Part shown: positions 1 through 7,872 of the stretch, piece after piece
Layout of the letters: every line of letters starts with the position of its first letter
Position numbering within the stretch: position 1 is the stretch's first letter
Position numbers and translations under genes: made by a program
Origin: CAYZJB01 sp964602985
Lineage (GTDB): Bacteria > CLD3 > SB21
Direction: 5' to 3'
Assembly: GCA_964602985.1 (NCBI GenBank)
Contig: CAZRTJ010000037.1
Coordinates: forward strand, 1-22,048
DNA: 22,048 nucleotides
Notes under the pieces: model-generated
The model's database searches: none
What the model saw: only the letters and a program-made list of their open reading frames with translations
What the model was told of the DNA's origin: nothing

Positions 1-11
1 AATAAGACTGC

Positions 12-434
12 ATGAAGCTCTGTCCATCGTGCACGACCCAGAACCTCGATGAGGCGACCGAATGCGTTCGATGTCACGAGTCCTTTCCCCTGCGTAAACG
101 AGAGTACGATTACCCACGAGATCACATTAGGAAATTGGAGGATCACCCCGCCGATTGGCTTGCGAAGTTGGGGGTGGGCCTGGCCGTTGTGTCGATGCTG
201 TCGCTCTTCCTCATACCGATGTGCACGCCGATTCCGGGGCTGCTGAGTTTGGTCGCCGGGCATCGAGTCCAGAGAAATCTGAAGTCCAGGTACTCGTCCA
301 AAGGCGAAACGTACGCCAACATTGCCGTGTGGTGCGGATGGATCTCCACGTCGGTCGGGTTGCTCTTATTGGTGCTGGGAATCAGCGTGACGGTCTGGTT
401 CGTGCAGTGGTTTCGGGATGTCTTTTCGTACTGA
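12..434 (+). CDS. Zinc-ribbon DUF4190-like membrane protein
   Basis: This 140-residue protein starts with a treble-clef zinc ribbon: Cys4-x2-Cys7 and Cys18-x2-Cys21. A charged linker follows, then two hydrophobic segments at about residues 52-76 and 104-133. They flank a short basic loop containing a Gly-His pair. A zinc ribbon followed by two helices around a small-residue loop matches the DUF4190 arrangement; that family has no defined enzyme activity. The start is taken at the first ATG, but only 11 bases of upstream sequence are present, so the ribosome site cannot be judged. It is convergent with panB, and the two stop codons lie inside one palindrome. The function is unknown. I am confident that it is a real membrane protein, less so of the family name. 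Confidence 0.8.
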   Translation: MKLCPSCTTQNLDEATECVRCHESFPLRKREYDYPRDHIRKLEDHPADWLAKLGVGLAVVSMLSLFLIPMCTPIPGLLSLVAGHRVQRNLKSRYSSKGETYANIAVWCGWISTSVGLLLLVLGISVTVWFVQWFRDVFSY

Positions 435-445
435 GGCTCAGTACG
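427..445. terminator. Palindrome holding both convergent stop codons; possible bidirectional terminator
   Basis: CGTACTGA and TCAGTACG form an 8-bp stem with a GGC loop. The TGA of the zinc-ribbon gene and the opposite-strand TGA of panB both lie in the stem. Neither strand has a proper T-tract after it (ATTCC on plus, GAAAAG on minus). It may act only as a weak terminator or as an mRNA 3'-end hairpin. Confidence 0.4.
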
Positions 446-1253
446 ATTCCTGATCGGAAGGAAATTTCCTGGCCTTCACGTCCTGCTGATAAGAATGGAA
501 AGCTTCCTTCATCGTCTGGCCCACGGCGGCATATCGCCGAACAAATCGCGGCGTAAATTTTTCGTACAGACCCAGCATGTCATGACTCACCAGAATTTGT
601 CCGTCGCAGTTCGGTCCGGCTCCGATGCCGATTGTCGGGACGCCCAGAGTTTCCGATATGCGTTTGGCCAACGCGGAGGGGATTTTCTCAAGAACCAGCG
701 CAAAGATGCCAGCCTCCTCCAGAGACTTTGCATCGCTGAGGATTTTCTCGGCCTCCGCGGTGTCCGTACCGCGAGTCTGGTAACTCCCGTATTTGTTGAT
801 CGATTGAGGCATGAGTCCGAGATGCCCCATCACGGGAATTCCGACCTCGACCAAACGACGGATGACCGGAAGATATTCGGAGCCACCCTCCAGCTTGATA
901 GCCTCCGCATTGCCGTCTTGCATGAATCGTCCGGCGTTGCGGACCGCTTCGTCCGTATTGACCTGATAGCTCATGAAGGGCATATCGGCGACGACGAGCG
1001 CCCTCTTCACGGCTTTGGTGACGACACGAACATGGTACAGCATTTCATCCATCTTGATCGGCAAGGTCGTGTCGTTGCCTGCAAATACCGTGCTTGCTGA
1101 GTCGCCCACCAAAATCACGTCCAGTCCCGCCTGATCCAACAACTCCGCCATGATATAGTCGTACGCCGTCAGGCAGGCGATCTTTTCGCCGCGTTCTTTC
1201 ATGCGGCGTAATTGAGCGGTGGTGATTTTGGCGACTTCCGTGTGCGAGGACAT
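438..1253 (-). CDS. panB: 3-methyl-2-oxobutanoate hydroxymethyltransferase (PanB)
   Basis: PanB transfers a hydroxymethyl group from 5,10-methylenetetrahydrofolate to 2-oxoisovalerate. This gives ketopantoate, the first committed step to pantothenate and coenzyme A in the cytoplasm. The 271-residue length is normal. The family segments are all visible: LTAYDYIMAELLDQAG near residue 28, VGDSAS around the metal-binding Asp, the VVADMPFMSYQ strand, the KLEGG segment, the VMGHLGLMPQS segment and the IGIGAGPNCDGQ segment near the end. It starts three bases after the mnmA stop (TGA, CCC, ATG), so the two genes are almost certainly one transcript and may share ribosomes. The pairing with mnmA looks like genome compaction rather than a shared pathway. 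No other pan genes are in the window. Confidence 0.97.
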   Translation of the reverse strand: MSSHTEVAKITTAQLRRMKERGEKIACLTAYDYIMAELLDQAGLDVILVGDSASTVFAGNDTTLPIKMDEMLYHVRVVTKAVKRALVVADMPFMSYQVNTDEAVRNAGRFMQDGNAEAIKLEGGSEYLPVIRRLVEVGIPVMGHLGLMPQSINKYGSYQTRGTDTAEAEKILSDAKSLEEAGIFALVLEKIPSALAKRISETLGVPTIGIGAGPNCDGQILVSHDMLGLYEKFTPRFVRRYAAVGQTMKEAFHSYQQDVKARKFPSDQESY

Positions 1254-1256
1254 GGG

Positions 1257-2366
1257 TCAGTCCTTTAGAGCGCGTTCGATGATTCCGCCGCCGAGCACCT
1301 CGTCTCCGTCGTACAGGACGACGGATTGTCCGGGAGTGACGGCAGGCTGGGCCGAATCGAAGCGCAGATGAATTTCCTGGTTCAGGATTCTTGCGACTGC
1401 CGGATGACCGGGGTCGTTGTAACGAATCTTGGCGGTTACCGAAAAGTGGGCCGGAAAGTCGCGGAGTACGTTGATCTGGCGCGCGATCAGGCCCCGGGAG
1501 AGCAAGTCCGTTTTCGGCCCTATGACGATGACATTTTCGCGCGCGCGAATTTCCGTCACATACACCGGCTCATTCATGGCGACGCCCACACCGCGTCGCT
1601 GACCGATCGTATAAAATGGATACCCGTCGTGATGTCCAACCTCTCTACCGTCCCGGGTCACAATGGAACCGTCTGCAAGGGACGTCTGAATGGCGGCGAC
1701 CTTTTCTTTCAGAAACCGGTTGTAATCGTTGTCCACGACAAAACAGATCTCCTGACTTTCGGCCTTCTTCGCCGTTCGCAGACCGAGGCGGGCGGCGTGC
1801 GTCCGGACTTGGTCTTTGGTCATGTCACCGACTGGAAAGAGAGTCATGGGCAGGGCGTCGCGGCGAATTCCCCACAGCGCATAGGACTGATCCTTGCGGA
1901 GGTTGGAACTCTTGTGCAACGCGAATTGTCCCGTCTGTGGATCGGGGACGATACGGGCATAGTGTCCCGTCGCAATAAAACGCGCGCCCAGACTCCGCGA
2001 CTTCGCGAGGAACGTGCCCCACTTGATGTGGCGATTGCACATCACACAGGGATTGGGCGTGCGACCGTCCAGATATTCTTGCACAAAATTGTCAATCACC
2101 GAGGAGCCAAACTCTTCCGAGAGGTTCCACACATAATGCGGAACTCCCAACTGATCGCACACGGCTCGCGCATCGTGAATGGTATCCAGCGAACAGCATC
2201 CACTTTCCCGATTCACTTCCCCTCCGCCCACCTCCGCAGTATCCCACAACTTCATCGTGACGCCGATGACGTCGTATCCTTGTTCCTGGAGCAGAGCGGC
2301 CGCGACGGAGCTGTCCACACCTCCGCTCATCGCAACGACAACTCGATCCTTCTGCATCAGTTCCAT
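1257..2366 (-). CDS. mnmA: tRNA-specific 2-thiouridylase MnmA
   Basis: MnmA adds sulfur to C2 of the wobble uridine in the Lys, Glu and Gln tRNAs, using ATP and a persulfide. The 369-residue protein has the N-type ATP pyrophosphatase PP-loop SGGVDSS at residues 14-20. The two catalytic cysteines are Cys107 in NPCVMCN and Cys208 in SQEICFV. The GHYAR segment and the C-terminal beta-barrel region also fit the family. Two starts are possible: the ATG at 2366 and another nine bases downstream at 2357. I chose the first because the promoter's -10 box ends only eight bases before it, which would give a nearly leaderless message. Neither start has a good Shine-Dalgarno site. It is the first gene of the mnmA-panB transcript. 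Confidence 0.97.
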   Translation of the reverse strand: MELMQKDRVVVAMSGGVDSSVAAALLQEQGYDVIGVTMKLWDTAEVGGGEVNRESGCCSLDTIHDARAVCDQLGVPHYVWNLSEEFGSSVIDNFVQEYLDGRTPNPCVMCNRHIKWGTFLAKSRSLGARFIATGHYARIVPDPQTGQFALHKSSNLRKDQSYALWGIRRDALPMTLFPVGDMTKDQVRTHAARLGLRTAKKAESQEICFVVDNDYNRFLKEKVAAIQTSLADGSIVTRDGREVGHHDGYPFYTIGQRRGVGVAMNEPVYVTEIRARENVIVIGPKTDLLSRGLIARQINVLRDFPAHFSVTAKIRYNDPGHPAVARILNQEIHLRFDSAQPAVTPGQSVVLYDGDEVLGGGIIERALKD

Positions 2367-2374
2367 GACCTGCG

Positions 2375-2403
2375 ATTATGAAGAATAATTCCGAGAATGT
2401 CAA
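2375..2403 (-). promoter_or_regulatory. Sigma70-like promoter of mnmA-panB
   Basis: On the minus strand a consensus TTGACA (2403-2398) is followed by a 17-base spacer and CATAAT (2380-2375), matching the -10 consensus at five of six positions. The predicted transcription start is near 2368, about two bases before the mnmA ATG. This implies a message with almost no leader. Confidence 0.7.
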
Positions 2404-2415
2404 TCGACTCCGGAC

Positions 2416-2448
2416 AAAACAAAAAAAGCCCACGCCGGGAGCGTGGGC
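2416..2448 (-). terminator. Intrinsic terminator of the long minus-strand operon
   Basis: GCCCACGC and GCGTGGGC form an 8-bp GC-rich stem with a five-base loop (2428-2448). On the minus strand it is followed at once by a seven-base T-tract (2427-2421). It lies 20 bases after the stop of the beta-barrel gene. This is the clearest intrinsic terminator in the window and separates that operon from mnmA. Confidence 0.9.
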
Positions 2449-2468
2449 AGAATCTGCGGCGTGAGCCG

Positions 2469-3074
2469 CTACCAATTCACATGAAATCCAAGTTGCAGGT
2501 TGTCGAAATGTCTTCGCTTGCCGAGGTGATGGGCGAACCGCAGTACCTGGTATTTGACGTCAAAACCGTACGCGCTGGGTCCGGGTTTTCCGAAATCCGC
2601 TCCCAAGCCGGCCAACGCTGTCAGAGCCACTTGCGTGTTGTCGTGATCGGCGGGCAATTCGCTCCGATCCAGATCTCCGTCAATGTACCACCCATAGACG
2701 CCGCCGGCTCCGATGGAAACAAACGGCCGAAATGTATTGGTCAATTGCTCTCCCAAAAATCGGCGCTTGAGAGTGAACGTCAAAGGAATCATCAGGATGG
2801 ACTCGGCATTGATCGTCCGTCCCAGGTAATCGACCTGTTCATCTTTGCCGCGCACCCAGAAGAGATCCGCCGCCACACTCGCATGCGTGTACGGTGCAAT
2901 CTTGAGGTTTCGGGCGCCCCCCAGCAGGAATCCAGCGGAGGAAATCTGGACGTTGAACGTCCAGTAGTTGGCAATCAGATTCTCGCCGCTGTCGTAATCG
3001 TATGGGTCCTTCGTCTTTTCTTGGGCCGACAAGACTGCCGGCAACAACGCGAGCCAAAGCGTGGTTACCTTCAT
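2469..3074 (-). CDS. Secreted outer-membrane beta-barrel-like protein
   Basis: The protein begins with a signal peptide (MKVTTLWLALLPAVLSAQ, predicted cleavage before residue 18 or 19). The mature part has alternating polar/hydrophobic strands, Gly-rich turns (SIGAGGVYGWY) and a terminal Trp. These are typical of small outer-membrane barrels in Gram-negative bacteria. An in-frame ATG exists at 3098. I chose 3074 because AAAGGA lies five bases upstream and the protein then starts directly with the signal peptide. This gives 201 residues and a ten-base gap after the anti-sigma gene. It is the last gene before the terminator. The ligand or role is unknown, and it could also be a periplasmic beta-sandwich. 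Confidence 0.75.
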   Translation of the reverse strand: MKVTTLWLALLPAVLSAQEKTKDPYDYDSGENLIANYWTFNVQISSAGFLLGGARNLKIAPYTHASVAADLFWVRGKDEQVDYLGRTINAESILMIPLTFTLKRRFLGEQLTNTFRPFVSIGAGGVYGWYIDGDLDRSELPADHDNTQVALTALAGLGADFGKPGPSAYGFDVKYQVLRFAHHLGKRRHFDNLQLGFHVNW

Positions 3075-3084
3075 ATCGATCCTT

Positions 3085-3525
3085 TCATCCTTTTTCAACC
3101 TTCCTTGCGATCATGACTTCCGTCCCGTGATCCGTGATGTCAAACCGAACGTCATCCATCAAAGACCGAAGGATAAAGATTCCGCGACCGCTTTCCTTCA
3201 TCAGATTTTCCGGGTCCAGCGGACTCTGGAGAGACGTCGGATCAAATCCGTTGCCTTCATCTTTAATATATACGCGAATGACGTCATTTTCACGGTAGAA
3301 GCTAATAATGACCTTTTTATGGTAGTCATAGTGGTTGCCGTGAATGATGGCGTTGTTTGTAAGTTCAGTAATGGCAATGGCGAGGTTGTCCCGGTCATCT
3401 TCAAGCAAATCAAGCTCCGTCGCCACCCGTTCCGTCATGGCCTCGACCTCGTTCAGCCTGTCCAGTTCACTGGGGATCACAAGTTGGTAATCCGGTGCAC
3501 GATTCATTCCTTTGGGTATGTGCAT
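3085..3525 (-). CDS. RsbW/SpoIIAB-type anti-sigma serine kinase
   Basis: This 146-residue GHKL ATPase domain has an N box at residues 54-64 (ELTNNAIIHGN), a G1 box at 89-95 (DEGNGFD) and a G2 box near 113-119 (GRGIFIL). It has no histidine-phosphorylation domain, as expected for RsbW-type proteins. Known members bind a sigma factor, or another output protein, and phosphorylate a STAS partner on serine. A STAS protein is encoded upstream in the same gene run at 7873-8220, so the two may form a partner-switching pair. No sigma factor or PP2C phosphatase is present here. The start is 11 bases after the upp stop. A second ATG at 3507 touches an AAAGGA sequence with no spacing and is less likely. 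Confidence 0.9.
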   Translation of the reverse strand: MHIPKGMNRAPDYQLVIPSELDRLNEVEAMTERVATELDLLEDDRDNLAIAITELTNNAIIHGNHYDYHKKVIISFYRENDVIRVYIKDEGNGFDPTSLQSPLDPENLMKESGRGIFILRSLMDDVRFDITDHGTEVMIARKVEKG

Positions 3526-3536
3526 GGTGTTTGCCG

Positions 3537-4157
3537 TCAGTGCGTTCCGTAGAGTCGGTCACCGGCATCGCCCAGTCCGGGGACGATGTACCCGTTTTCG
3601 TTCAATTGACGATCGATGCCGGCCGCGTACACTTCTACGTCGGCGTGATCCCTGGCCAGCCGCGCAATTCCTTCCGGTGCGGCCACCAAACACAAATAAC
3701 GCAAAGACCGTGGTTTGTATTTCTTGATCATCGACAGCGCCGCAGAGGAACTTCCTCCCGTCGCCAGCATGGGATCGAGGACGATGGTCAGGGAAGAGGA
3801 CAGGGCATCGGGGAATTTCATGTAGTAGGAAACCGGCTCGAGCGTTTGTTCGTTTCGATACAGACCGATGTGTCCGACCCGCGCGTTGGGGATCATCGAA
3901 AGCGCGCCATCCAACATCCCCAATCCTGCCCGCAAAATGGGGATGAGAACCACTTCCTCCGCCAACACACGCGCCGTCATTTTCTCCAGAGGGGTTTCCA
4001 CTTCGATTTCCCGCGTTTTCAGATCTTTGGTAATTTCGAACAACATCAGCGCGGTCGTTTCGCTCAGCAGGGTGCGAAATTCACGCGGGCGCGTCGACTG
4101 ATCGCGGAGAAAGGCCAGCTTCTGTTGGATGAGCGGATGTTGAATGACAATGGCCAT
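3537..4157 (-). CDS. upp: Uracil phosphoribosyltransferase
   Basis: Upp makes UMP from uracil and PRPP in pyrimidine salvage. The 206-residue length is usual for the family. Visible motifs are PILRAGLGMLDGAL around residues 74-87, the PRPP-binding loop DPMLATGGSSSAAL, and a C-terminal segment ending in GLGDAGDRLYGTH that is typical of Upp. The ATG follows the cofG-like stop by three bases, so translation is probably coupled. Its place between a radical SAM enzyme and an anti-sigma kinase is unusual and suggests it is carried along in the operon. CTP synthase, also in pyrimidine metabolism, is encoded elsewhere in the window on the other strand. Confidence 0.97.
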   Translation of the reverse strand: MAIVIQHPLIQQKLAFLRDQSTRPREFRTLLSETTALMLFEITKDLKTREIEVETPLEKMTARVLAEEVVLIPILRAGLGMLDGALSMIPNARVGHIGLYRNEQTLEPVSYYMKFPDALSSSLTIVLDPMLATGGSSSAALSMIKKYKPRSLRYLCLVAAPEGIARLARDHADVEVYAAGIDRQLNENGYIVPGLGDAGDRLYGTH

Positions 4158-4160
4158 ATG

Positions 4161-5120
4161 CTAAAGGTAATACGCAAAATCCTTCTTGTTCAACCATTCT
4201 CCCAAAACACTCTGCAGAGATGAGTTCATGGAGCGCGTGCGGAAATGATGATCAAATACGGGAAAGCGAGGGCGAAGAGAACGGCCCCGCCGCTGCATGT
4301 CTCGCTGAATTTCCGCGAGCTTTTCGAAGGATCGGTCCCAGCGGAGACCATCGTATCCCTCGAACACGTTGTCCAGATCGTCGATCTGTGGAACGAGCGT
4401 GTCCAGCCAATTGCCCGGCGCGCTGGCGGGCATCGATACGCGGACGTCCGGCAGGACGCGCCGTGCGTACCCGATTAGCCGCTCCAGATCCTCGGCGCGT
4501 ACGGGCGGATCGTCCGAGCCGACGACGTGCTGGAAAACAACATTTTGTATGTGGCGATATCGTCCATGCACCTCCGCGATGGCATCCAACGTGTCGATGC
4601 AGTCCTCGAGGTCTTCCCCCAAACCGAGCAGGAGGCCTGTCGTCGTCGGCCACTGGATGAGTCCGGCGTCAGACAGGCTTTCGACTTTGGCGTCCAGACT
4701 CTTTTCGGACTGAATCGTCTTGCAAAATTCTGCATTTATGTTTTCCAGGGACAGTCGGAAGGACGGAACGTATTCCGCCAGCGTCTCCATTTCCGGCATG
4801 GCCAGGGGCCCGATCTGCAGGGACGGGATGAGTTGATTTTCCAACACCAACTGACAGAGGTCCCGCACATAATGGACAAACGATGCATACCCGCGGTCCA
4901 TCCATTGCTGACGAACCTTTGCAACGGCATCCAGCGATTGTCCGGACGCAAGCATGACTTCGCACAGGCCGGAATTGACATGGCGACGGATCAAGTCCTC
5001 CATCTCATCAAACGTGAGAAGGTGCGGGTCATCATTCTTGAATGTGCAATATTGACAGGAAGCCCCGCAGGAACGCGTGAGAGGTACCAGCAAGGTATGA
5101 GAATACGTGAGACTGGTCAT
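4161..5120 (-). CDS. cofG: CofG-like radical SAM enzyme (FO synthase subunit family)
   Basis: This 319-residue radical SAM protein has the cluster motif Cys18-x3-Cys22-x2-Cys25, next to PLTRSC and YCTF. In CofG the same context precedes formation of the deazaflavin 7,8-didemethyl-8-hydroxy-5-deazariboflavin, the chromophore of coenzyme F420. Further matches to CofG are the YVRDLCQLVLE segment, the TGLLLGLGED loop, the HGRYRHIQNVVFQ segment and the late WGG-like aromatic region. The reading frame is open for 85 codons upstream of the chosen ATG, but that part overlaps the kinase gene and has no family similarity. The chosen start overlaps the kinase stop as ATGA. CofH, CofC, CofD and CofE are absent here, so F420 production cannot be concluded; the enzyme may have another substrate. 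Confidence 0.82.
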   Translation of the reverse strand: MTSLTYSHTLLVPLTRSCGASCQYCTFKNDDPHLLTFDEMEDLIRRHVNSGLCEVMLASGQSLDAVAKVRQQWMDRGYASFVHYVRDLCQLVLENQLIPSLQIGPLAMPEMETLAEYVPSFRLSLENINAEFCKTIQSEKSLDAKVESLSDAGLIQWPTTTGLLLGLGEDLEDCIDTLDAIAEVHGRYRHIQNVVFQHVVGSDDPPVRAEDLERLIGYARRVLPDVRVSMPASAPGNWLDTLVPQIDDLDNVFEGYDGLRWDRSFEKLAEIQRDMQRRGRSLRPRFPVFDHHFRTRSMNSSLQSVLGEWLNKKDFAYYL

Positions 5121-6337
5121 GCCTTCCGCGATGATTGCCGGAGTGGGATCACGATGTGGATGGCGGCGCCTTTGTTTTCCCCCTCGCTCTCCGCCCACGC
5201 TCGGCCACCATGTTCCTCCACCGTGCCCCGGACAATCGTCAGACCCAGCCCGCTTCCACCGCCCATGAATTTGTATTTGCTCGTCCGATGCTGGTCTGCA
5301 TCGCCGAGTTGATAGAAACGGTCGAATATTTTTTCGAGTTCGGATCGTGGAATGCCAATACCGGAATCGCGACACACGAGGTGGAGTTGATCGCCTTCCA
5401 CCGTGCCGGACAACTCGATCGACGCTCCGTCGGAGGAATATTTCATCGCGTTGCTGAGTAGATTCATGAAGACCTGTCCAAAGCGGTTGGCATCTCCTTC
5501 GATCATCACGTCGGGAATGGTGTTAATGACGGTCTGCTTCCTCTCCTGGAGGAAGAGCCGGACATCCGAGATGATCTCCTCCGCTGTCTGCCGGACAGAG
5601 AACGAGGATACCTTCATGGTGACTTTGTGCGAGTCGATCCGCAGGACCGACAGCACGTCTTCGATCAGGTCGATCAACCGCGTCGTTCCTTTGTAGGCGT
5701 TGTGGATGATTTCGTTCTGATCGTTCGTGAAATCTCCGATCGCACCGGAAGAGAGGAGTTCCAGATTACCGCTGATAATGGACGCCGGCGTGCGCAGTTC
5801 ATGACTGCTGATGACCATGAAGCGCGTCTTCAATTGATCCAGGCGTTTCAGTTCTTCGTTGTTTCTCTGTAATTCTTCGTTGATGATCTTCAGTTCGTCC
5901 AGCAGTTCCAGGTTTTGCTTGGACGTTTCGTAATGTTCGACCGCGCGTTTGACGGTCATGACGATTTCTTCACGGCTCCACGGCTTGGTCACGTACCGAT
6001 AGACGTGACCCATATTGATGGCGTCGACCAGCGCGTTGATGTCGGTGTAGCCTGTAAGCAGGATGCGGATCGTCAGCGGATATTTCTCCCGGGCCTTTTG
6101 GAACAGCTCGACGCCTGTCATCTCCGGCATGCGCTGGTCGCTCACGATCACGGCGAACTCCCTCTGCTCCAGCAGGGACAACGCTTCCATCGCGCTGTTG
6201 GCCGTGGTGACATGATATTCCCGGCGGAACGTGCGGCGAAGGAGGTCGAGGTTATCGACCTCGTCATCCACGACCAGGATATGGGCCATCTGGTCTGAGG
6301 ATCCTGGCGATGTGTTTTCGGGTGCCATTTGGCTCAC
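5117..6337 (-). CDS. Receiver-histidine kinase (REC-HisKA-HATPase)
   Basis: This soluble 406-residue protein starts with a receiver domain, about residues 18-135: acidic Asp24/25, phospho-acceptor Asp67 in VSDQRMP, Thr96 and Lys118 in the KPW motif. A coiled-coil linker rich in Glu, Leu and Asn spans about 138-170. A HisKA helix follows with His179 in SSHELRTP, then a HATPase domain with N box NLLSNAMKYS (292-301), G1 DSGIG (324-328) and a GGGSGLGL G2 box. It is likely a phosphorelay node that takes phosphate from, or passes it to, an unlinked protein. The ORF begins with GTG at 6337; ATG at 6328 is an alternative. It has no membrane segment. It overlaps the CofG-like gene by four bases. Confidence 0.95.
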   Translation of the reverse strand: MSQMAPENTSPGSSDQMAHILVVDDEVDNLDLLRRTFRREYHVTTANSAMEALSLLEQREFAVIVSDQRMPEMTGVELFQKAREKYPLTIRILLTGYTDINALVDAINMGHVYRYVTKPWSREEIVMTVKRAVEHYETSKQNLELLDELKIINEELQRNNEELKRLDQLKTRFMVISSHELRTPASIISGNLELLSSGAIGDFTNDQNEIIHNAYKGTTRLIDLIEDVLSVLRIDSHKVTMKVSSFSVRQTAEEIISDVRLFLQERKQTVINTIPDVMIEGDANRFGQVFMNLLSNAMKYSSDGASIELSGTVEGDQLHLVCRDSGIGIPRSELEKIFDRFYQLGDADQHRTSKYKFMGGGSGLGLTIVRGTVEEHGGRAWAESEGENKGAAIHIVIPLRQSSRKA

Positions 6338-6353
6338 GTCAATTTCCCATTCG

Positions 6354-6926
6354 TCAAAAAGTTAACCGGCAAGAGAGGCCGACGCCATCCGGCAGGGGAT
6401 ATCCAGCCAGTTCCATTTTGGAGTCGAACCCAAACAAATGGGCATCCACGTACGCGTCGACCATTCCCAGCAAGTGCGACAACGCAAAGAACCATCCATA
6501 CAAATTACGGTCATTGAGCGCACCGTCCAGGTCCGCGGTCAGGTCATTGAATCGAGCCGTGAGGATGCCGGCCTGTGTCGGCGTTAAAAACGGGTTGTCG
6601 TCGGACAATTGGCGGTCGATTCGTTTGCGGGTTCGTTCGATCTTTTGGACTTTCCGATCTTTGTACATGTATAGACCCATCATGGACACGTCCGTAACAA
6701 TGAAGAGGACAGATTTCTTGGGTGAACCATTGTAGAGCTGTCCCCAGCCCGGTATCAAGAAAGATCGTCCGACCGCTCCCCATGGAGATTTCAACAGCGA
6801 ATCGCCTGCGAAGGCGGTCTGGCCTCGCACGCGCAACGTCGAATCAGAAAGCAGCTGCGCCTCTCCCCGGGGCGACGTCAATATTGCCAAAATCGCGAGA
6901 AAAAGCAACCTCGTACTACTGCGCAT
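6354..6926 (-). CDS. DUF5683 family membrane-associated protein
   Basis: The 190-residue product has a signal peptide (residues 1-23, cleavage near GEA-QLL). The segment around residue 50 reads GRSFLIPGWGQLYNG. A hydrophobic stretch follows near residues 72-86, and the region near 150-168 reads LSHLLGMVDAYVDAHLFGFD. The IPGWGQLYNG motif and a late DAYVDAHL motif are what I recognise as DUF5683, common in the Bacteroidota/Chlorobi branch and of unknown function. The start overlaps the end of the deacetylase gene by 11 bases, with GGAAG three bases before the ATG. The central Lys/Arg-rich stretch is predicted to be helical. Family assignment is from memory of the motif, not from a search. Confidence 0.83.
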   Translation of the reverse strand: MRSSTRLLFLAILAILTSPRGEAQLLSDSTLRVRGQTAFAGDSLLKSPWGAVGRSFLIPGWGQLYNGSPKKSVLFIVTDVSMMGLYMYKDRKVQKIERTRKRIDRQLSDDNPFLTPTQAGILTARFNDLTADLDGALNDRNLYGWFFALSHLLGMVDAYVDAHLFGFDSKMELAGYPLPDGVGLSCRLTF

Positions 6927-7857
6927 GTTCTTCCATAGCGAGGATGTGAACGGTCACGGACTCCGCGAGGGCATCCAGATGATAACCTCCTTCCAGAACG
7001 GAGACGATTCCTTTGACCGACGTGCGCTCCAAGGCGTCACACAACTCCCGGGTCAGCGCGCCGTACGCCTCTGTCGACAGGTCCATCTGCGCGAGTGGGT
7101 CTTCCCGGTGAGCGTCGAACCCGGCCGACAGGAAGACGAGCTCCGGGTCAAATTCGCAGACCAGGGGCAGTACCTGATCTTTCCATACCCGAAGATAGTC
7201 AGAATCCCCCGTGCCGCCCGGCAGAGGGAAATTACGGGTCGTACCGCGTCCGGAGCCCGATCCAGTCTCTCGACTCATGCCGGTGCCGGGATACAACGGA
7301 TACTGATGCAAACTGATGTAGTAGACAAGAGGGTCTTCGTAGAAAATCTCCTGTGTTCCATTGCCGTGATGCACATCCCAATCCAGAATCATGATTCGGC
7401 GCAACCCACAGCGGCGAATGGCATGTCGCGCGCCGATGGCAACGTTATTGAAAAGGCAGAAGCCCATGGCCCGATCGGACTCTGCGTGATGACCCGGAGG
7501 TCTGACGGCACAGAACACGTACCGCAATTGTCCGCTCCAGACTGCATCCACAGCAGACATAACGGTTCCCGCTGCGACCCGTGCGGCCGCATACGAATCG
7601 GGATTGGTGTAGGTGTCCGCATCCAGGAGGGTGGGATCTTGAGAGGTTCGTGCGACGCGTGTAATCTGTCGCTCGGTGTGGCAGAGGCCGAGATCTTCGG
7701 GGTCTGCTGCCCTTGTCGGAATGGCGACCACCCGGGGGAGTAGATGAGCTGTCGCCAAGCCTCGATGGATCGAGCGTAATCGATCCGGACATTCTGGATG
7801 GGGGAAAGGGGCGTAATGCTTCAGGAAAATCGGATCAACTGCGAAGCCGACCGGCAT
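6916..7857 (-). CDS. Histone deacetylase/AcuC/APAH-family zinc amidohydrolase
   Basis: This 313-residue protein has the full active site of the arginase-deacetylase fold. It has His123-His124 in RPPGHHAE, zinc ligands Asp161 and His163 in DWDVHHGNGT, Asp248 in SAGFDAHREDP, and the catalytic Tyr292 in LEGGY. The N-terminal HPECPDR segment and the GFCLFNN segment also match. Bacterial members remove acetyl groups from lysine side chains, polyamines or other acetylated amines; which substrate applies here cannot be told from sequence. It starts 15 bases after the STAS gene and overlaps DUF5683 by 11 bases. It has no signal peptide, so it should act in the cytoplasm. Confidence 0.93.
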   Translation of the reverse strand: MPVGFAVDPIFLKHYAPFPHPECPDRLRSIHRGLATAHLLPRVVAIPTRAADPEDLGLCHTERQITRVARTSQDPTLLDADTYTNPDSYAAARVAAGTVMSAVDAVWSGQLRYVFCAVRPPGHHAESDRAMGFCLFNNVAIGARHAIRRCGLRRIMILDWDVHHGNGTQEIFYEDPLVYYISLHQYPLYPGTGMSRETGSGSGRGTTRNFPLPGGTGDSDYLRVWKDQVLPLVCEFDPELVFLSAGFDAHREDPLAQMDLSTEAYGALTRELCDALERTSVKGIVSVLEGGYHLDALAESVTVHILAMEEHAQ

Positions 7858-7872
7858 GGGGCGGGCCGCTCA

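Noticed and set aside
1326..2381. Plus-strand open frame of 351 codons
   Set aside because: It is antisense to mnmA and has no family motif.
5121..5375. 85-codon N-terminal extension of the CofG-like protein
   Set aside because: It lies inside the kinase gene, is Arg/Gly-rich and precedes the family N terminus; the ATGA overlap at 5117-5120 gives a better start.
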